Positions 1 through 6,381 of a stretch of DNA of 6,495 nucleotides are shown here, piece after piece (position 1 is the first letter of the stretch; the number at the start of each line of letters is the position of its first letter). This DNA is from Octadecabacter sp. Its GTDB lineage: Bacteria > Pseudomonadota > Alphaproteobacteria > Rhodobacterales > Rhodobacteraceae. Under the pieces are notes generated by a model. That model saw only the letters and a program-made list of their open reading frames with translations. It ran no database searches and had not been told where the DNA came from. The translations under genes were made by a program, and so were the position numbers. The stretch lies in the NCBI GenBank assembly GCA_018500065.2, contig JAHBAO020000063.1, forward strand, positions 1 to 6,495. The letters run 5' to 3'.

Positions 1-174
1 GGGCTGTTGGAAGCAGGTGGTGTAACGCTCGACGAAGAAGCGCTGCGCGCTTTGGTCTCCGAGGTTGTGCGCGAAGAACTGACCGGCCCTTTGGGCGAGC
101 GGATTACACGCAACGTGCGCAAACTGGTGCGCCGTGAAATCTACCGCATCCTGTCGAGCCAAGAATTCGACTAA
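1..174 (+). CDS. C-terminal fragment of a conserved hypothetical protein
   Basis: The open frame runs from the left edge to a TAA at 172-174 and gives the last 57 residues of a protein whose beginning lies outside the window. The fragment has an acidic helical part (VTLDEEALRALVSEVVREEL) followed by a basic helical part (ERITRNVRKLVRREIYRIL) and ends SSQEFD. There are no cysteines and no membrane segment. The pattern of a short acidic linker followed by a charged amphipathic helical tail resembles the C-terminal ends of conserved Rhodobacterales proteins of unknown function. It is also loosely like the helical oligomerisation tail of PopZ/DUF2497 proteins, but that is inference from residue pattern only. 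Codon use matches the neighbours. It ends convergently to cobQ, 72 bases away. The function is not known. Confidence 0.8.
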   Translation, partial: GLLEAGGVTLDEEALRALVSEVVREELTGPLGERITRNVRKLVRREIYRILSSQEFD

Positions 175-203
175 TTGACAAATAGCGCTGCGGCCCCGCG
201 ACA

Positions 204-240
204 CAATCCGCTTGTGGCGGATTGACCCGTGCGGAGGGTC
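204..240. terminator. tandem hairpins in the convergent gap before the end of cobQ
   Basis: CAATCCGC at 204-211 pairs perfectly with GCGGATTG at 217-224 around a 5-base loop, giving an 8-bp stem. GACCC at 224-228 can pair with GGGTC at 236-240 as a second stem that shares base 224. They lie between the stop of the left-edge gene (174) and the stop of cobQ (247), where a bidirectional terminator is expected. Neither side has a clear T-run, so this is not a canonical rho-independent terminator. It could be a 3'-end stabilising or rho-assisted structure. Confidence 0.5.
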
Positions 241-246
241 GCTCTG

Positions 247-1722
247 TCAAAGCGGGTCGTTGCCACGTTTTGGAACAATTTCCGCCAATTCAAGCAAACG
301 ATCGACGTCCATGCAGTCTTCAAGATGCTGCGCAAGCGTATCGAGGGTAGCATCGACACCGACGTCATAATTCATCGCCTGCACAGGTGCGCCGATACTT
401 GCCATGTAGGACGCGCGAAACGGGTCAGACGCGAACAAACCGTGCAGATAACAGCCCTTGATCCGCCCATCGGCACTCGCAGCACCGATCTGGCGGCCAT
501 CAAGCGTAAGCCAACTGTTGGCGCAGTCGGGCCCGACCGTCTCGCCGATGTGGATTTCATACCCCGTAACCGTATCGCCCGTCGCATCATACGTGGCATC
601 GCTCAGCGCGAGGCGTTTGTGATCTGACATGGTTGTAGACACATCCAACAACCCGAGGCCCTGAACCGTGCATGCTGCCCCTTCAATGCCTTCAGGATCG
701 GCAATTTCACGGCCAAGCATCTGATAGCCGCCGCAGATACCCAACACGTGTCCGCCACGTCGCACATGGGCATGCAGGTCCACGTCCCAACCTTGGGCGC
801 GAAAGTGCGCGAGGTCAGCGATGGTGGATTTTGACCCCGGGATCAGGACAAGATCTGCATCAGCGGATAGGGGGCGACCTGCCTCGATAATTTCAACAGT
901 GACATCAGGTTGCGCGGCAAGTGGGTCAAGATCGTCGAAATTCGCGATACGGTTCAGGCGTGGCACGACGACTTTGATTGCACCGCCTTTGCGGGTCGCC
1001 ACATCCATCACGTCTTCGGCGGGCAGTTTCCACGCATCCTCAAACCAAGACACAATGCCAAGTGGTGCCCAGCCTGTATGCGTCGCGATCGCCGTCATCC
1101 CGTCGGCAAACAAAGACGGATCACCGCGGAACTTATTGATTGTAAAGGCTTTGATCCGTTCGCGGTCTTCAGCATGAAGTATGACATCCGTGCCCACAAG
1201 CTGCGCAATCACCCCACCACGATCAATGTCGCCAACCAGCACGACAGGGCATTCAGCGGCCTCTGCAAAGCCCATGTTGGCGATGTCCCCGGCGCGTAGG
1301 TTGATCTCAGCGGGGGACCCTGCGCCCTCGATTATAATCAGGTCATGGGCGGCGGCGAGACGGTGATAGCTGTCCAACACCGGCCCAATAAGGTCCGCCT
1401 TGCGCGACCCGTATTCACGCGCTTTCATCGTGGCATAGCGTTTGCCCTGCACAATGACCTGCGCGCCTACGTCCGTTTCGGGCTTCAGAAGAACTGGGTT
1501 CATGTCGGTGTTTGGCTTCAACCCGCAGGCACGGGCCTGTAGCGCCTGCGCGCGGCCGATTTCGCCCCCATCGGTGGTGACGGCTGCATTGTTGGACATA
1601 TTTTGCGACTTGAACGGCGCGACAGACAGCCCGCGCTTGACCGCAGCGCGACACAGGCCTGCCACCAACATGGATTTCCCCACGTTGGACCCAGCGCCTT
1701 GGATCATGATTGCCTTCGCCAT
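247..1722 (-). CDS. cobQ: cobyric acid synthase CobQ
   Basis: This is a full-length 491-residue enzyme of cobalamin biosynthesis. By family knowledge it amidates the b, d, e and g carboxylates of adenosylcobyrinic acid a,c-diamide to give adenosylcobyric acid in the cytoplasm, using ATP and glutamine. The N-terminal synthetase domain (about residues 1-240) begins with the P-loop GAGSNVGKS (9-17) and continues through PFKSQNMSNNA (36-46), IIIEGAGSPAEINL (129-142) and VLVGDIDRGG (161-170). The C-terminal glutamine amidotransferase domain (about 249-440) has the nucleophile Cys330 in GICGGYQMLG, the GYEIHIG motif (387-393) and the catalytic His427 in CYLHGLF. All key residues are present and the length is usual for the family. 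The start is supported by GGAGGG (complement of 1728-1733) six bases ahead of the ATG. No other cobalamin gene is visible here, and the 49-base gap upstream is too short for a cobalamin riboswitch. Confidence 0.97.
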   Translation of the reverse strand: MAKAIMIQGAGSNVGKSMLVAGLCRAAVKRGLSVAPFKSQNMSNNAAVTTDGGEIGRAQALQARACGLKPNTDMNPVLLKPETDVGAQVIVQGKRYATMKAREYGSRKADLIGPVLDSYHRLAAAHDLIIIEGAGSPAEINLRAGDIANMGFAEAAECPVVLVGDIDRGGVIAQLVGTDVILHAEDRERIKAFTINKFRGDPSLFADGMTAIATHTGWAPLGIVSWFEDAWKLPAEDVMDVATRKGGAIKVVVPRLNRIANFDDLDPLAAQPDVTVEIIEAGRPLSADADLVLIPGSKSTIADLAHFRAQGWDVDLHAHVRRGGHVLGICGGYQMLGREIADPEGIEGAACTVQGLGLLDVSTTMSDHKRLALSDATYDATGDTVTGYEIHIGETVGPDCANSWLTLDGRQIGAASADGRIKGCYLHGLFASDPFRASYMASIGAPVQAMNYDVGVDATLDTLAQHLEDCMDVDRLLELAEIVPKRGNDPL

Positions 1723-1771
1723 AAGAACCCTCCAAGCTTCTATCTAACAGCCATAGAACCCGAGGGAAGTC

Positions 1772-2362
1772 ATGAACACACCAGCCCACCTGATTTTTGG
1801 CCTCGCGGCCTTCGGTAGGGCTGATTTTCCGAAGGTCACCGCTGCTGCATTGGCGGGCGCGATGATCCCCGATCTGTCGCTTTATCTGATAGCGGGTACG
1901 CATTTGTTTGTGTTGGGGACAGACCCGCAGGTCGTCTTCGGGCAGATGTATTTTTCTGACGCGTGGCAAAGCATTTTTCGGGTCGATAATTCTATTGTGC
2001 TTTGGGGCATTGGGCTGGCGCTTGCGCTTGCAACGCGGTCGGTATGGGCGTTTGCGCTCTGTGGCGCGGCATTGCTGCATCTGAGTTTGGATTTCCTGTT
2101 GCACCATGACGATGGGCGCGCGCATTTTTGGCCGATCAGCAATTGGATTTTTCAAAGTCCGGTCAGCTATTGGGATCGAGATCATCACGCTGGGTTGGTT
2201 GGGCCGATTGAAATCGGGGTGTCCATCGCATTTTGTGCGCTTTTGTGGCGGCGCTTTGTTGGGCTAAGAATGCGGGTTTTGATTGTTATTCTTGCCCTGT
2301 TGGAGGCCGCGCCCGTGTTTGTCTGGCTTTTCATTTTCGCGCGCGATCAGACGGTGGTGTAG
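1772..2362 (+). CDS. integral membrane protein of unknown function, possibly YdjM/DUF457-like
   Basis: This is a 196-residue hydrophobic protein with about four to five membrane segments (roughly 22-42, 74-90, 92-110, 143-160 and 167-189). A GAGGGA sequence at 1762-1767 precedes the ATG. Conserved-looking polar residues sit at the membrane edges: HLIFG (His6), IPDLS (Pro33-Asp34), LLHLSLDFLLHHDD (His103, Asp107, His111, His112, Asp113, Asp114), HFWP (118-121) and WDRDHH (134-139). The order HLxF, PD, HxxxD, then an aromatic-WP motif recalls the YdjM/DUF457 inner-membrane proteins, predicted to be metal-dependent hydrolases. That link is inferred from motif order, not alignment. It is divergent from cobQ, 49 bases away. 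As I recall, similar proteins next to cobQ sometimes carry the name CobQ in databases, but nothing here resembles CobQ: there is no P-loop and no amidotransferase Cys. A role in cobalamin metabolism is only suggested by position. Confidence 0.88.
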   Translation: MNTPAHLIFGLAAFGRADFPKVTAAALAGAMIPDLSLYLIAGTHLFVLGTDPQVVFGQMYFSDAWQSIFRVDNSIVLWGIGLALALATRSVWAFALCGAALLHLSLDFLLHHDDGRAHFWPISNWIFQSPVSYWDRDHHAGLVGPIEIGVSIAFCALLWRRFVGLRMRVLIVILALLEAAPVFVWLFIFARDQTVV

Positions 2363-2363
2363 C

Positions 2364-2400
2364 ACAAAGAAAAACGCGACCCCGAGCAGAGGGCCGCGTT
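2364..2400 (-). terminator. rho-independent terminator of the 112-residue hypothetical gene
   Basis: AACGCG at 2373-2378 pairs with CGCGTT at 2395-2400. After one A/C mismatch, CCC at 2380-2382 pairs with GGG at 2391-2393 around an 8-base loop. Read on the minus strand, the stem is followed at once by a T-rich tail (complement of the A-run at 2366-2374), the canonical form for transcripts of the gene ending at 2428. On the plus strand only CTTT follows, so it may also stop the convergent membrane-protein transcript, less efficiently. Confidence 0.75.
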
Positions 2401-2427
2401 CTTTGGCAGTCTAAACTTTTGAAAGGC

Positions 2428-2766
2428 TTAAGCGGCGCGTGTTTCCAAGTCGGAGGCTTCCGCCTCAGCCACAGCGCGGCGTTCGCTTTCTTCACGTGAC
2501 AGAGCCACGGATGTCCGTACACCTTTGCCGACGAAATCCATCAGACCCGTCACAACGCGTTCGTTGGGGTCGATGCCAGCACAGGACAGAACTTCGCGGC
2601 CATCGCGGGACCGTGCCCAGCGAGCGATCTGTTCTGGCCCGTTGCCATACTTCTTATCGTCCGCAATCGCGTCATCCAACGCGGCCAACACAACAGCCGC
2701 AAATAACTTGCGTGCTCGGTTGCCTTGTTCGTTGTTGAATGCAGTGCCGTCGACGAAATCTCGCAT
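2428..2766 (-). CDS. small conserved hypothetical protein (DUF6280-like), 112 residues
   Basis: This is a soluble, mostly helical, charged protein of 112 residues with no signal peptide or membrane span. Its start is supported by AAGGA (complement of 2773-2777) six bases ahead of the ATG. Visible parts are an N-terminal segment MRDFVDGTAFNNEQGNRARK, an alanine-rich helix (21-36), a central region containing EQIARWARSRDGREVLSCAG (45-64) with a single Cys62, a PNERVV stretch, and a strongly charged C-terminal helix (90-110). I recall nearly identical proteins in many Rhodobacterales genomes, filed as DUF6280; the family name is from memory. No enzymatic motif is visible and the function is unknown. 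It is transcribed alone, away from efp, and ends at its own terminator. The high conservation suggests a core rather than an accessory role, but that is inference. Confidence 0.85.
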   Translation of the reverse strand: MRDFVDGTAFNNEQGNRARKLFAAVVLAALDDAIADDKKYGNGPEQIARWARSRDGREVLSCAGIDPNERVVTGLMDFVGKGVRTSVALSREESERRAVAEAEASDLETRAA

Positions 2767-2861
2767 AGTCGGTCCTTATTTTATTTTCGCACTTGAAGCT
2801 GGCGATTTGGGCAATATGCCAGTTCTTGTCCGATTCGGGGCTCTTCATTTGGAATGGCAGC

Positions 2862-2878
2862 TATGCATTTTTTGCATA
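2862..2878. repeat. perfect inverted repeat in the efp upstream region
   Basis: TATGCA at 2862-2867 and TGCATA at 2873-2878 are perfect inverted arms of 6 bp around a TTTTT spacer. The element lies between the divergent starts of the 112-residue hypothetical gene (about 95 bases away) and efp (about 113 bases away). It could be an operator for a dimeric regulator. It does not match any regulator site I can name, and chance occurrence in AT-rich DNA is possible. Confidence 0.35.
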
Positions 2879-2911
2879 TCTAGGCCGATTAGTAAACAGT
2901 ATCTGGTTGGC

Positions 2912-2940
2912 TTGCGCGGTTCCTCAACCCAAGATATAGG
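2912..2940 (+). promoter_or_regulatory. candidate sigma70-type promoter for efp
   Basis: TTGCGC at 2912-2917 and TATAGG at 2935-2940 are separated by 17 bases and would give a leader of about 45 bases before the efp ATG at 2992. Each hexamer only partly matches consensus. A better -35 look-alike, TTGACA at 2965-2970, has no -10 and lies too close to the start codon to serve efp. Confidence 0.3.
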
Positions 2941-2991
2941 CTTCGTCAACTTTCCTTCAACCTTTTGACAACTTTTGGACACATTTGAGTC

Positions 2992-3555
2992 ATGGCAAAA
3001 ATTAACGGCAACGAAATCCGCATCGGCAACGTGCTCGAGCACAATGGTGGCCTGTGGGTTGCAGTGAAAACCGATCATGTGAAGCCCGGTAAGGGTGGTG
3101 CGTTCGCGCAGGTGGAAATGCGCAATCTGCGCAATGGATCCAAGTTGAACGAACGCTTCCGGTCCGCAGACAAAGTCGAGAAGGTCCGTCTGGAGCAGAA
3201 AGATCAACAATTCCTTTATGAATCTGACGGGATGTTGGTTTTCATGGATACTGAAACATACGAACAGATCGAATTGCCTGCCGAGTTGTTGGGGGACCGC
3301 CGTCCGTTCCTACAAGATGGCATGATCGCTGTTGTCGAATTCCACGAGGAAGAAGCGTTGAACGCGCGCTTGCCGCAGAAAGTTATCTGCAAGATCGTCG
3401 AGACGGAGCCTGTTGTGAAAGGTCAGACCGCAGCGAATTCGTTTAAGCCAGCTATTCTGGACAACGGCGTGCGCGTTATGGTTCCGCCGTTTGTTGGGCA
3501 AGATACCGACATCGTGGTGGACACTGAAACGATGGAATACTCCGAGCGCGCTTAA
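2992..3555 (+). CDS. efp: translation elongation factor P
   Basis: This is a full-length 187-residue EF-P. It binds the ribosome between the P and E sites and promotes peptide bond formation at polyproline stretches. Three barrel domains are recognisable: the KOW-like N-terminal domain (about 1-64), the OB-like middle domain (about 68-127) and the C-terminal domain (about 130-187, with the signature stretch around GVRVMVPPFVGQDTDIVVDT). The tip loop VKPGKGGAF places a lysine at position 34, the residue that the EpmA/EpmB lysylation route modifies in many proteobacteria. No modifying enzyme is encoded in this window. The ATG at 2992 gives the normal family N-terminus (MAKINGNEIRIGNVLEHNGG). 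Its Shine-Dalgarno sequence is poor: GGA lies 12 bases upstream and GAG only 2. The gene stands alone, convergent with ygfZ downstream. Confidence 0.97.
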   Translation: MAKINGNEIRIGNVLEHNGGLWVAVKTDHVKPGKGGAFAQVEMRNLRNGSKLNERFRSADKVEKVRLEQKDQQFLYESDGMLVFMDTETYEQIELPAELLGDRRPFLQDGMIAVVEFHEEEALNARLPQKVICKIVETEPVVKGQTAANSFKPAILDNGVRVMVPPFVGQDTDIVVDTETMEYSERA

Positions 3556-3564
3556 TACGAGCGA

Positions 3565-3607
3565 GGTCCAAGACCGAAAACGTTTAAGGCCTCCGGCGGG
3601 GATATTT
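3565..3607. terminator. convergent 3' region between efp and ygfZ with GC-rich motif
   Basis: GGTC at 3565-3568 and GACC at 3572-3575 form a tight 4-bp hairpin. It is followed at 3589-3607 by GCCTCCGGCGGGGATATTT, where CCTC can pair with GGGG (one G-T wobble) before an AT-rich tail. From memory, very similar CCTCCGGCGGGG-ATATTT strings recur after genes in Rhodobacterales genomes, so this may be a lineage-typical terminator or small dispersed repeat. TTTAAG flanks the motif on both sides (3583-3588 and 3605-3610). The position between two converging genes fits termination. The stems are short, so strength is uncertain. Confidence 0.45.
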
Positions 3608-3624
3608 AAGAAACAAAGGCAAAC

Positions 3625-4356
3625 CTAGGTGCGGCGTAATACTGCCGTTCCTGCCTGCATCACATCTGTTGCGCGATCAAAACGCAAATGGGCGAGGGCG
3701 CGCCCCCCCGATTGCGTGTAAAGCACTCCTGCCGGCTTACCATTTGCGGTGATATCCGTGCCAATTGGCGCCGTGCCCTCAATCGAAACTTGGGCGAGGC
3801 CCTTTTTTAGTTCGGTTTTGTGCTTCATGCGGGCTGCGATTTCTTGACCGACATAGCAGCCCTTGCGAAAATCTATGCCGTTCAGACGCTCAAACCCTGC
3901 CTCAAGAATGTAAGTATCTGGTGTAAGTTCAATTCCGGTTTCAGGAATGACATGCGCCACGCGCACTGCGTCCCAATCCGTATTGTCTGACTGATCCGTT
4001 GTGCCATAGAGCCGCCAGCCAAGTGCGCTGTGACGCGGATCAGGGATGCTCCCGCTTGGGGCGGGGCCAGTACCGCATGAAACAATCAGCGGGCTTTCTG
4101 CGATCTGCACATCTGCGCGCAGGCGGTACATCGTAAGGCGTTGCGCCAATGTGGGCGCGTGCGAGGTTGCGACCTCAAGCAACAGCGCGTCGTCAAACGC
4201 CGAAACAAAAAAGTCAGCGATGAATTTGCCCTGTGGCGTAAGGAGGGCTGCATAAACAAGACCGTCCTTTGCTTTGTTCACATCATTTGTGACCAGTCCT
4301 TGCAGGAACGCGTTGGCATCAGGCCCCGAAAGGCGCAGGAGGGTGCGTGTATTCAT
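3625..4356 (-). CDS. ygfZ: folate-binding protein YgfZ (IBA57/GcvT-like)
   Basis: This encodes a 243-residue protein of the YgfZ/IBA57 family, related in fold to the aminomethyltransferase GcvT. Family members bind tetrahydrofolate and help assemble or repair certain iron-sulfur enzymes in the cytoplasm. The diagnostic motif KGCYVGQE lies at residues 165-172 with the conserved Cys167. The N-terminus (LLRLSGPDANAFLQGLVTND) is the usual GcvT-like opening, and the C-terminal segment contains KPAGVLYTQSGGRALAHLR. The length fits the shorter alphaproteobacterial forms. I chose the ATG at 4354-4356; a GTG three codons earlier (4363-4365) is possible. Neither has a clear Shine-Dalgarno sequence. The upstream transporter stops at 4369-4371, only 12 bases before this ATG, so translational coupling in one operon is likely. 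Confidence 0.93.
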   Translation of the reverse strand: MNTRTLLRLSGPDANAFLQGLVTNDVNKAKDGLVYAALLTPQGKFIADFFVSAFDDALLLEVATSHAPTLAQRLTMYRLRADVQIAESPLIVSCGTGPAPSGSIPDPRHSALGWRLYGTTDQSDNTDWDAVRVAHVIPETGIELTPDTYILEAGFERLNGIDFRKGCYVGQEIAARMKHKTELKKGLAQVSIEGTAPIGTDITANGKPAGVLYTQSGGRALAHLRFDRATDVMQAGTAVLRRT

Positions 4357-4368
4357 ATTTGGCACTTA

Positions 4369-6240
4369 TTAAGGGCGCGAGCGGCGTTTGAACAGACGTG
4401 CAAGCCAAGATTGCGGGCGGTCTTGGGATTTAGCTGCGATGCGTTCGCGTTTGGGGCGGTTTTCATGGTCCACCACCTGTTTGCCGTCGCGGAATTGCAA
4501 CCGATAAAGGTCAGCATAAAGCCCGCCACGGGCCAGCAAGTCTTTATGAGTACCCTGATCAACGACTTTGCCTTTATCCATCACCACGATTTTGTGTGCG
4601 TTCTGGATCGTAGACAATCGGTGGGCGATCACGAGCGTTGTGCGCCCCTCTGCGAGGCGATCCAGCGCGCTTTGCACGATGGCCTCGGATTTTGTATCCA
4701 GCGCGCTTGTCGCCTCGTCCAACAGTAAGATCGGCGTGTCGCGCAGCAGCGCGCGCGCGATCGCGATGCGTTGGCGCTGACCACCCGACAGGTTGGACCC
4801 CCGCGGGCCCGCCGCGCTTTCAAGGCCATCAGGAAGTTTCGCAAGAAAGTCTGCGACATGGGCGTCGTTCAACGTCGCTTGAAGGGTGGCGTCTGTGACA
4901 CCGGTTCGCCCAAGTAAAATATTGTCGCGCAGGGTTTCATCAAACAACGCCGCATCTTGTGAGACGGTAGAAACAAGGGCGCGCAGATCAGTTAGCGCAA
5001 GCGTGTGGATGGGGGTGCCATCAAGCGTAACGCTGCCAGATTCGGGTTCGACCAGACGGGTCAAGACATTGAACAGCGTGCTTTTGCCAGCGCCGGACGC
5101 ACCCACAAGGGCCGTGGTTTGGCCAGCTTGCGCAGTGAAAGTTGTGCCGTGCAGCACGGGCAGATCGCCGTAACTCAGGGACACATCACTGAAGGTAATT
5201 TCCGGCGCGACCGTGGGCGCAACTGCAGGGGCGGGCGGGGACAGCAACGTCGGTTTGGTGTCAAACACGTCTCGTAAACGTTCGATCGCGGCGGTGGCAG
5301 CTTGCCATGTTCCAAAAACCTTGGCGAGGCGGCGCAGCGGATCAAACGCGATCGCCATAGCGGTGAAAAAGGCCATGAACTGACCAACAGTCTTTTCACC
5401 GTCGATAATCTCGGAACCGCCAAAGACGATCACAGCCAAAAAACCGACGCCTGCCATGACATCAACAGACCCATTCAAAAGCTCTTGTCCGAACTTCGCT
5501 TCGACCTCGGTTCCAACACGCCGCTTCAGCAGTTTGTTAAAACGGCCTGATTGGTACGCTTCGAGGCTGTTCAGTTTCACTTGGGTGATACCATGAAATA
5601 CCTCGTCCATGCGGGTGGAGATTTCGGCGGATACAACCCGTGCAGCAAGCGCTTTACGGCGCACAAACGCGCGCAGGGTAAGGGCTGGAATGATGACGAT
5701 CGGAATGCCGATCAGCGCGATCAACATCCACTTCCAATCAATCCAAAATGCGACCGACAACAGGCTGATCACAGCGATCAAATCCCGCGCCAGCCCTGTG
5801 ACCAGCTGCGTCCAAACCGAGCTCAGCGATGCGACATCGCCTTGTACACGTTCAATCATCTGCCCGGGGGGGTGGGTCTGGTGGTAGGCTGTATCCAGCC
5901 CGATAATGTGATCCATAAGGTCAGAGCGCAGGTTTTCCCCGCTGCGTTGGGACACATAGGTCATCATGACATTTTGGACCAATGCGGCTACCGCGCGAAC
6001 AATGAAGATCGCCAGAATGATCAAGCCAACTGTCCAGACGCTGCCCGCTTCGCCGCCGACAAAGACGCGATCAAACATCGGCTGCATCATGAAACTGATC
6101 GACCCGAATGTCGCGCCTTCAATCGCCATCAAAAGCACAGCAATTGCCAGCCAGCCTTTGAAATCGCTCAGGTAATTCACCCAAAGCCAGCGCAGCATTT
6201 GCGCGCTAGAATATGTCGATGAGTTTGGTTGTGACGGCAT
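4369..6240 (-). CDS. ABC transporter, fused permease and ATPase (ABCB/MsbA type)
   Basis: This is a 623-residue half transporter that would act as a homodimeric exporter in the inner membrane. The permease domain has six predicted helices (about 30-52, 69-91, 147-167, 170-192, 259-279 and 286-307). A proline/alanine-rich linker (PPAPAVAPTVAP, about 335-346) leads to the ATPase domain. That domain has Walker A GASGAGKST (380-388), Q-loop Gln428, signature LSGGQ (484-488), Walker B ILLLDE (504-509), D-loop SALD (512-515) and switch His540. All catalytic elements are intact. Such proteins export lipids, lipid-linked precursors or hydrophobic compounds; the substrate cannot be read from sequence. 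The tail ends in the basic, aromatic segment SWLARLFKRRSRP. I chose the ATG at 6238-6240. The frame extends 11 codons to a TTG at 6271-6273, but a -10-like TATAAG (complement of 6276-6281) would put the transcript start near that TTG. Neither start has a clear Shine-Dalgarno sequence. Confidence 0.93.
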   Translation of the reverse strand: MPSQPNSSTYSSAQMLRWLWVNYLSDFKGWLAIAVLLMAIEGATFGSISFMMQPMFDRVFVGGEAGSVWTVGLIILAIFIVRAVAALVQNVMMTYVSQRSGENLRSDLMDHIIGLDTAYHQTHPPGQMIERVQGDVASLSSVWTQLVTGLARDLIAVISLLSVAFWIDWKWMLIALIGIPIVIIPALTLRAFVRRKALAARVVSAEISTRMDEVFHGITQVKLNSLEAYQSGRFNKLLKRRVGTEVEAKFGQELLNGSVDVMAGVGFLAVIVFGGSEIIDGEKTVGQFMAFFTAMAIAFDPLRRLAKVFGTWQAATAAIERLRDVFDTKPTLLSPPAPAVAPTVAPEITFSDVSLSYGDLPVLHGTTFTAQAGQTTALVGASGAGKSTLFNVLTRLVEPESGSVTLDGTPIHTLALTDLRALVSTVSQDAALFDETLRDNILLGRTGVTDATLQATLNDAHVADFLAKLPDGLESAAGPRGSNLSGGQRQRIAIARALLRDTPILLLDEATSALDTKSEAIVQSALDRLAEGRTTLVIAHRLSTIQNAHKIVVMDKGKVVDQGTHKDLLARGGLYADLYRLQFRDGKQVVDHENRPKRERIAAKSQDRPQSWLARLFKRRSRP

Positions 6241-6321
6241 GCAGCGTGTCCATTTCAGCGCCTCGTTTTGCAAGGCTTATACATCATCTAAGCATAAACG
6301 CCCGTTTGCGAAAGGGAGGCA

Positions 6322-6349
6322 TTGACGTGAGTTAAACCTTGGCTAGTCT
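6322..6349 (+). promoter_or_regulatory. candidate promoter for the aminotransferase gene
   Basis: TTGACG at 6322-6327 is a strong -35 match for alphaproteobacterial housekeeping promoters. TAGTCT at 6344-6349, after a 16-base spacer, is a weak -10. The leader to the ATG at 6382 would be about 26 bases. The 141-base divergent gap it sits in also has to carry the transporter promoter. Confidence 0.35.
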
Positions 6350-6381
6350 CGCATCGAACACACCACATAGGGACAGCGCCG

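Noticed and set aside
1723..1771. A possible cobalamin riboswitch upstream of cobQ
   Set aside because: The gap is only 49 bases and holds two ribosome sites. A cobalamin riboswitch needs far more sequence, and no B12-box-like string is seen.
1415..2188. A 257-codon minus-strand open frame crossing the start of cobQ and the membrane-protein gene
   Set aside because: It overlaps the N-terminal coding part of cobQ in another frame and runs antisense through the membrane-protein gene. Its product is low-complexity and Arg/Gln/Pro-rich. It is a shadow frame of GC-rich coding DNA.
2525..2968. A 147-codon plus-strand open frame reaching into the efp upstream gap
   Set aside because: Its first half is antisense to the conserved 112-residue protein, and the rest crosses AT-rich intergenic DNA with no protein-like character.
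2965..2970. TTGACA as the efp -35 element
   Set aside because: A -10 at normal spacing would fall on the start codon, and the sequence there (AGTCAT) does not match a -10.
2845..3210. A 121-codon minus-strand open frame over the efp start
   Set aside because: It is antisense to the conserved EF-P N-terminal domain, and its intergenic part covers the likely control region.
4141..4728. A 195-codon plus-strand open frame
   Set aside because: It lies antisense across the ygfZ start and the transporter ATPase domain, both well supported by motifs, so it is a shadow frame.
5551..6222. A 223-codon plus-strand open frame
   Set aside because: It is fully antisense to the permease domain of the ABC transporter. 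The product is rich in His, Asn, Gln and Arg, with no recognisable fold and no ribosome site.
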